DNA of 46,284 bases, taken from positions 1 to 46,284 of the forward strand of contig CAMNII010000017.1 of NCBI GenBank assembly GCA_946540435.1, read 5' to 3'. The notes below the pieces were generated by a model. That model worked only from the letters and a program-made list of their open reading frames with translations. It was not told the DNA's origin and made no database searches. Below are positions 40,650 through 46,284 of the stretch, piece after piece. How positions within the stretch are numbered: the stretch's first letter is position 1; the number at the start of each line of letters is the position of its first letter. The DNA is from an uncultured Prevotella sp. Its GTDB lineage: Bacteria > Bacteroidota > Bacteroidia > Bacteroidales > Bacteroidaceae. The position numbers and the translations under genes are program-made.

Positions 40650-41867
40650 CTATGACTGACTGGCAGCCGAAGAAGTCTTCGTCCTCACCAGATGCAGCGC
40701 ATAGCAGAAGACGACGGCAAAGCCGGCCAGCGGGATGATGAAGGGCAGCACCAGGTTGGTGCGGTCGGCAATATAGCCCATGAGCAGGAAGACACAGCCG
40801 CCTACGGGGGTCATCATCAGCACGGAGCCGGCACTCTTGGTCAGGCGGCCCAGGCCGCGGACGGCCAGCGAGAAGATGGTGGGGAACATGATGGCCTCGA
40901 AGAGATAGTTCAGCACGAGGGCCACCAGCGATACCGTGCCCAAGTCGCAGAGCACCAGTGCCATGCACACCAGGGTTCCTGCTGCGCACCACAGCAGCAT
41001 CACCTCGGCACGCACGAAGCGCATCACCCATGAGCCGACGAAGCGGCCCACCATGAAGATGAGCAGGGCCAGCGAGATGACGCGTGATGCCGACAGCTTG
41101 TCCATCAGGCCTTCACCCGTTACGAAGTTCACGAAATAGCTGTTGATGGAGATTTCTGCCACCTCATAGCTCAGCAGAGCAAGGAAACCGAAGACGAAGA
41201 TCGGTGTGGAAAACAGCTTCAGCACATTGCTGCCATGCGGTTCGTTGTCGTCGGCATGGGCTATCTCAGGCAGCTTGACGCGCGAGAAGAGGATGGCTAT
41301 GGCCAGCACGACGACACCGATAATGGTATAGGGAACGGACACATCGCCGCTCTCGCCCTCTTGTCCGAAGAGGAACTGGCCCACCAGCAGGGTAGCCAGG
41401 AAGCAGCCCATGCCGTTGAAGGTCTGCGAGAGGTTCAACCGGCTCGACGATGTCTCGCGCGGTCCGAGCTCGGTGACATAGGGGTTGGCGGCGGTCTCGA
41501 GGAAGGTCAGTCCGCAGCCGATGATGAACAGGGCCACGAGGAATGCCCAGAAGGTACCCATGGCAGAGGCAGGGATAAACAGCAGCGAGCCGATGCCAAA
41601 GAGCATCAGTCCCGTCACTACGCCCCGACGGTAGCCATAGTTGTTGGTGACGACACCGGCGGGCACTGCCATCAGGAAGTAGCCCAGATAGGTAATGACC
41701 TGAATCATGGCCGACTGCGTGATGGAAATACTCAGCTCGTCCTGGAAATGCTTGTTCAGGACATCGAGGATGGCACGTGCGCCTCCCCAGAGAAAGAAGA
41801 GGATTGTAATAAGGACAAAGGGCACGAGGTACCCTTTGCCGGTGAGTTTGGATTGTTGTGGTCTCAT
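40650..41867 (-). CDS. FHS-family sugar:proton symporter (MFS, FucP-like)
   Basis: 405 residues, about 12 membrane helices. Starts MRPQQSKLTGKGYLVPFVLI and carries the fucose/glucose-galactose symporter patterns FFLWGGARAILDVLNKHFQD, FMAVPAGVVTNNYGYRRGVV-like segment and GCGLTFLETAANPYVTELGP. FHS proteins import L-fucose, glucose, galactose or similar hexoses; the sugar here is not clear. No catabolic genes are adjacent. It follows aqpZ with a hairpin between them. Confidence 0.88.
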   Translation of the reverse strand: MRPQQSKLTGKGYLVPFVLITILFFLWGGARAILDVLNKHFQDELSISITQSAMIQVITYLGYFLMAVPAGVVTNNYGYRRGVVTGLMLFGIGSLLFIPASAMGTFWAFLVALFIIGCGLTFLETAANPYVTELGPRETSSSRLNLSQTFNGMGCFLATLLVGQFLFGQEGESGDVSVPYTIIGVVVLAIAILFSRVKLPEIAHADDNEPHGSNVLKLFSTPIFVFGFLALLSYEVAEISINSYFVNFVTGEGLMDKLSASRVISLALLIFMVGRFVGSWVMRFVRAEVMLLWCAAGTLVCMALVLCDLGTVSLVALVLNYLFEAIMFPTIFSLAVRGLGRLTKSAGSVLMMTPVGGCVFLLMGYIADRTNLVLPFIIPLAGFAVVFCYALHLVRTKTSSAASQS

Positions 41868-41875
41868 TGTCTATA

Positions 41876-41914
41876 AAGGCTACGGCCTTATGATTTCTGT
41901 AAGGCCGTAGCCTT
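41876..41914. terminator. Hairpin between aqpZ and the FHS transporter gene
   Basis: A perfect 15-bp inverted repeat AAGGCTACGGCCTTA (41876-41890) and TAAGGCCGTAGCCTT (41900-41914) with a 9-base loop lies between the two genes. There is no long T-run, so termination may be partial. Confidence 0.65.
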
Positions 41915-41930
41915 GTGTTGGTTATGATGA

Positions 41931-42605
41931 TTACTTCTCAGCAGGAGCGATAGCCTTCCAGATGCAGGCAGCGAGTGCGCCACCTACCAGCGGGCCTACG
42001 ATGAATACCCAGAGGTCGCTCAGTGCCTTGCCGCCTTCGAAGAGGGCCGGGCCGATGGAGCGTGCGGGGTTCACGGATGTGCCGGTGAAGTGGATGCCTA
42101 CGAGGTGGATGAGGATGAGGCTCAGACCGATGGCCAGACCAGCGAAGTTATTGGTAGCACCATTGGTCTTGGAGGTAGCACCGAGGACTACGAGCACGAA
42201 GATACAGGTGAGCACGGCTTCTACGATCAGGCCGTTGGTGGTGCCGAAGGTGCAGGCATTGGCACCAGTAGCAGTGGTGACGACGATGCCCGGGTCGGTG
42301 GCAACGATGCCGGCGAGGACAGCAGCTGCGATGATGGCGCCGATGACCTGGAACAGCATGTACATGGCGCAGTCCTTAGCCGAGATGCCTCCGTTGAGGA
42401 ATACGCCGAGTGTGATGGCGGGGTTGATGTGGCAGCCAGAGATGCCTCCGATGGTGTAGGCCATGGCGACGACGGCCAGACCGAATGCAACAGCGGTTCC
42501 TACATAGGCAGCAGTGTCTTGTCCGCAACCCAGAGCCACGGCAGCGCCGCAACCCAGGAATGTCAGCACGAAGGTGCCGACGAGTTCAGCAAAATACTTT
42601 TTCAT
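41931..42605 (-). CDS. aqpZ: Aquaporin Z-like water channel
   Basis: 224 residues with six membrane helices and two NPA motifs: GCHINPAITLGVFLNGG near residue 60 and TGTSVNPARSIGPALFEGG near residue 180. The filter region LIHLVGIHFTGTSVNPARS is of the water-channel AqpZ type rather than the glycerol facilitator type. It allows osmotic water flow across the inner membrane. No glycerol genes are nearby. Confidence 0.93.
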   Translation of the reverse strand: MKKYFAELVGTFVLTFLGCGAAVALGCGQDTAAYVGTAVAFGLAVVAMAYTIGGISGCHINPAITLGVFLNGGISAKDCAMYMLFQVIGAIIAAAVLAGIVATDPGIVVTTATGANACTFGTTNGLIVEAVLTCIFVLVVLGATSKTNGATNNFAGLAIGLSLILIHLVGIHFTGTSVNPARSIGPALFEGGKALSDLWVFIVGPLVGGALAACIWKAIAPAEK

Positions 42606-42702
42606 AGTGCTTAAATGTTTAATGATAGAATAAAAAGATTAAAACTGATATATCTTTATAACGTACTGACATACGTTTTATTATCTGCCGGCGTATGTTT
42701 TT

Positions 42703-43494
42703 TTACTTCCCTGCAGGTCGGATGTTGAGCATCGTCAGGTTCTGCAATACCGTTTGCTGGGCGGTCTGCTGGATAATCTCGGCCTGCTGCGCCGGGAGGT
42801 CGCGCGTCACATCGGTCTGATAGGGTTTCTGGAAGATGGTGGTGAAGATGACGTTGGCAGCGAGATAGCTTCCGAGCAGTGAGGGGTGCAGGCAGTCGGC
42901 GGTGTAGAGCTGGTAGTCGGGATGCTGCTGCCGGATGGTGCGCCATGCCCAGCCTACGGGAGCACACCAGGCGTTGTTGCGGTGGGTCATCTCGAGATAG
43001 CTGGTGATGAGTCGTTCCTGCATCATCTCGTAGGTGTCGTCGAGGGGATAGTCTGAGGCGTAGACGGCTCCGTACTTATGTCCCCACGTCATATAGAAGA
43101 TCGTGTGGGCCTGGGGGGAATAGACGTGGGCCATGCTGTCGATCTTATGGGCATAGGGATAGACCTCGCGCGCCACGCGCTCTGTCTCCTGGGCAGGCGC
43201 CGTGCTCTGCTCCTGAAGGATGATATAGTCCCAGTGGCCTGCCTTGAGATGTTCTTTCAGCTTGGGGTTTGCCCAGTGGCCCTTGAGGTATTCACCGCCT
43301 TTGAGCACGCGGGTCATACTGAGTTTCATGCCTTGTGATGCAGCGATATCGCGGACGATGGCAGGGAGGTCGCTGAAGAAGGTGTAGCTGTTGCCTACCC
43401 ATAACACACGGAGGGAGTCGCCGTCGGCGGCTGTCATGTTTCCGGCTGTCAGCGCCATCAGGGCTGTCAGCAAGAGTGTCTTCACTGTTCTCAT
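42703..43494 (-). CDS. Secreted DUF4886 SGNH-like hydrolase
   Basis: 263 residues with a signal peptide (MRTVKTLLLTALMALTAGNM). DUF4886 pattern: LRVLWVGNSYTFFSDLPAIV with the GNSYT block that resembles the SGNH GDS motif, WDYIILQEQSTAPAQ, and a late DCLHPSLLGSYLAANV with the Asp-x-x-His pair. DUF4886 is an SGNH-fold family of unknown substrate (esterase or lipase-like). It follows mnmA by 77 bp. The 97-bp gap to aqpZ holds only A/T-rich sequence and an imperfect inverted repeat. Confidence 0.83.
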   Translation of the reverse strand: MRTVKTLLLTALMALTAGNMTAADGDSLRVLWVGNSYTFFSDLPAIVRDIAASQGMKLSMTRVLKGGEYLKGHWANPKLKEHLKAGHWDYIILQEQSTAPAQETERVAREVYPYAHKIDSMAHVYSPQAHTIFYMTWGHKYGAVYASDYPLDDTYEMMQERLITSYLEMTHRNNAWCAPVGWAWRTIRQQHPDYQLYTADCLHPSLLGSYLAANVIFTTIFQKPYQTDVTRDLPAQQAEIIQQTAQQTVLQNLTMLNIRPAGK

Positions 43495-43571
43495 AGTCTC
43501 TTATTCCTTGTAGTATTATTAATGGTTGAAAAAGCAATGGTGGGGCGTGCCGCCGTCGGAGGGCACGGCTG

Positions 43572-44681
43572 CTACAGGGTGATCTCTGCCGAGCCGTAGC
43601 AGCGGTGGAAGTCATTGTCGTAGACCACACAGAACTGCCCCGGGGCGACGCCCTGGATGAGGGCTTCGGAGTGTACCTCATAGACACCCGCTCTGTCGGA
43701 GGGCCGGATGGTGGCATGGTGCCACTCTGGTGTGTGGCGTATCTTGAATGTGATGTCCAGGGGCTGTCCGTCGGCCGCGAAGGGCAGTGCCTCGGTGAGG
43801 TAGTGCATGTCGTGGACGAGGAAGTCGGTCTTCCATACTTTCACCGGCTCGTAACCCTTGGTGACAAAGAGGATGTTTCGCTCCATGTCTTTCTTGATGA
43901 CGTTCCATGGCCCGCCGCCCAGTCCGAGCCCCTTGCGCTGTCCGATGGTGTGGAACCACAGGCCGCGGTGCTGTCCGAGCACCTTGCCGGTCTCCCACTC
44001 CACCACGTCGCCGGGCTGTTCGCCGAGGTATCGGCGCAGATAGTCGTTGTAGTTGATCTTACCCAGGAAGCAGATGCCCTGCGAGTCTTTGCGGCGGGCA
44101 TTGACGAGATGCTCCCGCTCGGCTATCTCGCGCACCTGTTCCTTCCGCATGTGCCCGATGGGGAAGAGGGCTTTCTGCAGCTGCCAGGAATAGATCTGAG
44201 CGAGGAAATCGGTCTGGTCTTTCACAGGGTCAGGACAGGTGGTGAGCCATTTCTTCCCGTCAATCCATTCGGTCTGTGCATAATGACCGGTGGCGATGAG
44301 GTCGTAGTCGTGGCCGCGCTTCTCGTCGAAGGCCCCGAACTTGATGAGGCGGTTGCACATCACGTCGGGGTTGGGTGTGAAGCCGCTGCGCACCTTCTCC
44401 ATGGTGTAGCGCGTCACCTGGTCCCAATACTCATGGTGGCAGTCCACCACCTCCAGGCGGCAGCCATAACGACGGGCAACGGCAGTGGCCATCTCAAGGT
44501 CTTCTTCGGACGTGCAGTCCCATTCTTCCTCTTCCTCGGGACCAATCTTGATGTAGAAGCAGTCGGGCTGCAGGCCGTGCTGCGCCAGCTCGTGGACCAC
44601 CACGGAGCTGTCGACACCGCCTGAGAGCAGCACGGCTATGCGCTTGTCGGCAATATGCTGAAAATCTGTTCCGATGTTCAT
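43572..44681 (-). CDS. mnmA: tRNA 2-thiouridylase MnmA
   Basis: 369 residues. PP-loop motif LLSGGVDSSVVVHELAQHG at the N-terminus, the catalytic Cys segment NPDVMCNRLIKFG near residue 108 and the second redox Cys at SQGICFLGKINYNDYL near residue 205. It makes the 2-thiouridine at wobble position 34 of Lys, Glu and Gln tRNAs using sulfur relayed from a cysteine desulfurase. The C-terminal domain is full length. It starts 28 bp after the DUF362 gene. Confidence 0.95.
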   Translation of the reverse strand: MNIGTDFQHIADKRIAVLLSGGVDSSVVVHELAQHGLQPDCFYIKIGPEEEEEWDCTSEEDLEMATAVARRYGCRLEVVDCHHEYWDQVTRYTMEKVRSGFTPNPDVMCNRLIKFGAFDEKRGHDYDLIATGHYAQTEWIDGKKWLTTCPDPVKDQTDFLAQIYSWQLQKALFPIGHMRKEQVREIAEREHLVNARRKDSQGICFLGKINYNDYLRRYLGEQPGDVVEWETGKVLGQHRGLWFHTIGQRKGLGLGGGPWNVIKKDMERNILFVTKGYEPVKVWKTDFLVHDMHYLTEALPFAADGQPLDITFKIRHTPEWHHATIRPSDRAGVYEVHSEALIQGVAPGQFCVVYDNDFHRCYGSAEITL

Positions 44682-44709
44682 TCGGCCGTCTTTCTCTCTG
44701 TCCTACAGG

Positions 44710-45711
44710 TTATTTGTCGATGCATACCAGTTCATACAACTTTGAGCCGAGGCCGATGTGCTCGGCCCAGTCGATGGTATGGGTGCCGTGCTGACGGGTG
44801 ATGCGCTCGACGAGCGGCTGGTTGTCATTGCCTTCGGAAGGCTGCATGTTGAACACGATGTCCACGCAGGCCTGGTCGAGAGCCACAGGGTCGAGGGAAG
44901 CGAGGATGCCGTAGTCTTTCAGCTTGACGGGTTCGGGTGTTGCCACGCAGTCGCAGTCGACGGTCATATTGTTCATCACGGCGATGTAGACGATGCGCTC
45001 ACCCTCGCCGAAGTAGTCGTGAACGGCCTGTGCAGCGGCGGCCATCGACTCGAGGAAGCCGTCCTGGTCTTCGACATGGTCCCAGAGTCCCTCTACCACC
45101 TGCTGATAGCCGGCAGTGTGGATATAGGCTTTTCCGTTGGCCGATGCCACGCCGATGCTGGCATTCTTCAGCACACCGCCGAGTCCGCCCATGGGATGAC
45201 CCTTGAAGTGGGCCAGGTTGATCATGAAGTCGTAGTTCTTCAGGTGGGAACCTACAATGTCGTAGTGGATATGTGTGGAGTCGCGCACGGGAATGGTAAA
45301 CTCGCCTTCCTCGTCCATCAGGTCGACCTTGAACGTAGGCAGGAAGCCATGCTCCTTGATGGTCTGCCAGTGGGCCTCGAAGGTGTTGCGCTTGCCGGCA
45401 TAGGCAGTGTTGCACTCCACAATGGTGCCGTCGACCTCGTCGACCAGCTGCTTGATGAGCTCGGGCTTCAGGTAGTTGGGGTTGCCCGACTCACCGGTGG
45501 AGATCTTCACGGCAACGCGGCCGGTAGCCTGGCGTCCCAATGCCTGATAGACACGCACCAGGGCCTCGGGCGATATTTCCTTCGTCAGATAGACAGTAGA
45601 AACAGCTGTCGTGCTGTCGGCAGACTCCACTTCATTCGTTGTTTGCTTTCCACATGCACCACAAAGCAGCAATACTGCCATGAGCGATGCCATCATTCCA
45701 AAATGCCTCAT
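44710..45711 (-). CDS. DUF362 lipoprotein
   Basis: 333 residues from ATG 45711, with lipoprotein signal MRHFGMMASLMAVLLLCGAC. The longer frame to 45939 runs across the promoter and the ferredoxin terminator and is rejected. DUF362 pattern: VAVKISTGESGNPNYLKPEL, VDGTIVECNTAYAGKRNTF, YDFMINLAHFKGHPMGGLGG and a DPVALDQACVDIV segment. No Cys-rich 4Fe-4S motif is present in it, but a ferredoxin is encoded just upstream. Function is unknown; a redox role is inference. Confidence 0.85.
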   Translation of the reverse strand: MRHFGMMASLMAVLLLCGACGKQTTNEVESADSTTAVSTVYLTKEISPEALVRVYQALGRQATGRVAVKISTGESGNPNYLKPELIKQLVDEVDGTIVECNTAYAGKRNTFEAHWQTIKEHGFLPTFKVDLMDEEGEFTIPVRDSTHIHYDIVGSHLKNYDFMINLAHFKGHPMGGLGGVLKNASIGVASANGKAYIHTAGYQQVVEGLWDHVEDQDGFLESMAAAAQAVHDYFGEGERIVYIAVMNNMTVDCDCVATPEPVKLKDYGILASLDPVALDQACVDIVFNMQPSEGNDNQPLVERITRQHGTHTIDWAEHIGLGSKLYELVCIDK

Positions 45712-45734
45712 ATCTATTATCTTAAAATTTACTG

Positions 45735-45742
45735 CAAAGATA
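45735..45742 (-). promoter_or_regulatory. -7 box of the DUF362-mnmA promoter
   Basis: TATCTTTG on the minus strand is a perfect -7 box 24 bp ahead of the ATG at 45711. The -33 position has only a weak TTTA match near 45756-45759. Confidence 0.65.
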
Positions 45743-45849
45743 CAACAATAATTGCTAAATCGCATCAATCGGGACGCACTTTTTTCGCCGTTGGCTCCTG
45801 TAGACCCTGTTTTTCCACAAAGCGACGATAGTTCACACACCTGCAGGGC

Positions 45850-45890
45850 AAAAAAAAGACTTCCCTGCCGGATGTCTCCGACGGGAAGTC
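45850..45890 (-). terminator. Intrinsic terminator after the ferredoxin gene
   Basis: The stem GACTTCCC/GGGAAGTC extended by partly paired CGTCGG/CCGGCA is followed by eight T residues (45850-45857) in the minus direction. It lies 27 bp past the ferredoxin stop. Confidence 0.85.
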
Positions 45891-45916
45891 CCTGTTTCTC
45901 AAGTCTGCAATGATTC

Positions 45917-46084
45917 TTACGGCAGGCTGATGGCCTCATTAGGACATACGCTAGCGCATGTTCCGCACTCTGTGCAGAGGTCTGGGTCGATGTGATAGAT
46001 GTCGCCCTCTGAGATAGCCTCTACGGGGCACTCGCTGATACAGGTACCGCAAGCAATGCAGTCTTCACCAATTACGTAAGCCAT
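45917..46084 (-). CDS. 2[4Fe-4S] ferredoxin
   Basis: 55 residues starting MAYVIGEDCIACGTCISECP and ending ASVCPNEAISLP. Two CxxCxxCxxxCP motifs (CIACGTCISECP and CTECGTCASVCP) bind two [4Fe-4S] clusters, as in clostridial-type ferredoxins. It is a soluble electron carrier for anaerobic metabolism. It has its own promoter and terminator. Confidence 0.93.
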   Translation of the reverse strand: MAYVIGEDCIACGTCISECPVEAISEGDIYHIDPDLCTECGTCASVCPNEAISLP

Positions 46085-46141
46085 AATCTTCTTTCTTTTT
46101 TTATTGTTACTAATATTGTTGATACCTATTTATTGGTGGTG

Positions 46142-46175
46142 CAAAGGTAATGTTTTTCTCCGTAATACCTACAAA
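46142..46175 (-). promoter_or_regulatory. Promoter of the ferredoxin gene
   Basis: On the minus strand: TTTG (46172-46175), a 22-bp spacer (slightly long), TACCTTTG (46142-46149). The leader is about 55 bases. The last 100 bp of the window show nothing else. Confidence 0.7.
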
Positions 46176-46284
46176 TGAGGAGTATTTTTTACATAAATTA
46201 ACGCGCTGACGGTTTGAAGGATAATCAGAAGTCGGTAGGGAGCCGTTCGGTAAACAAAAGATAGGCCTGTAGACAATAAGACAC

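Noticed and set aside
42655..42700. Terminator hairpin downstream of DUF4886
   Set aside because: The arms ACATACG/CGTATGT are short with a loop of more than 15 bases, and the T-run is on the wrong strand for DUF4886.
45711..45939. Extended N-terminus of the DUF362 protein
   Set aside because: The extra 76 residues cross the -7 box at 45735-45742 and the ferredoxin terminator; the lipoprotein signal starts at 45711.

Overview
The window looks like a chromosomal stretch from a Bacteroidales bacterium, most likely Prevotella or a close relative. The evidence is: promoters of the Bacteroidetes type (TTTG, about 20 bp, TAnnTTTG); the holB-ricT-gldH order; purH directly ahead of mreBCD-mrdA-rodA; many families typical of gut Bacteroidetes (DUF4964/4965 glutaminase-like, GH125, DUF1080, DUF4838, DUF4886, FHS sugar symporter); and intergenic gaps filled with short tandem repeats. 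I saw no tRNA, rRNA, integrase, transposase or CRISPR array.

Layout. 1-4.9 kb: the 5' part of a secreted glutaminase-like protein, then holB-ricT-gldH, all on the minus strand. 5.0-6.6 kb: a GH125 alpha-mannosidase on the plus strand, closed by a perfect hairpin. 6.7-13.1 kb: the cell-elongation operon purH(N-terminal domain only)-mreB-mreC-mreD-mrdA-rodA. 13.1-13.7 kb: repeat arrays with no gene. 13.7-29.4 kb: thirteen codirectional minus-strand genes with one good promoter (29443-29474) and one good terminator (13602-13634). They encode a two-subunit ABC exporter, a complete D-glucuronate catabolic set (exuT, uxaC, an SDR-type fructuronate reductase, uxuA, kdgK, eda), a 3-keto-glycoside module (two Tat-exported Gfo/Idh oxidoreductases, a small membrane protein, a double DUF1080 protein) and an ApbE-like protein.

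29.4-40.1 kb: an inverted-repeat array, then a 5'-nucleotidase split into two genes on the plus strand. A five-gene minus-strand operon follows: a membrane-anchored HEAT-like protein, a processive GT2 synthase, a TPR/outer-membrane beta-barrel protein, a DUF4838 lipoprotein-like protein and a DUF1573 lipoprotein. It has the component logic of a synthase-dependent exopolysaccharide secretion machine but matches no named system I know. On its far side lies a second, truncated copy of the nucleotidase 3' end. This suggests the operon is an inserted island: the resident gene appears to have been repaired with a foreign 3' end, and its native 3' end displaced about 8.5 kb.

40.1-46.3 kb: a second composite array with the same 22-bp arrangement as the one at 13.2-13.4 kb, then an FHS sugar transporter, aquaporin, DUF4886 SGNH-like protein, mnmA, a DUF362 lipoprotein and a 2[4Fe-4S] ferredoxin, all on the minus strand.

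The strongest leads are the exopolysaccharide-like operon, the duplicated nucleotidase end that brackets it, and the paired 22-bp repeat arrays. All protein assignments come from reading motifs by eye; no database search was run.
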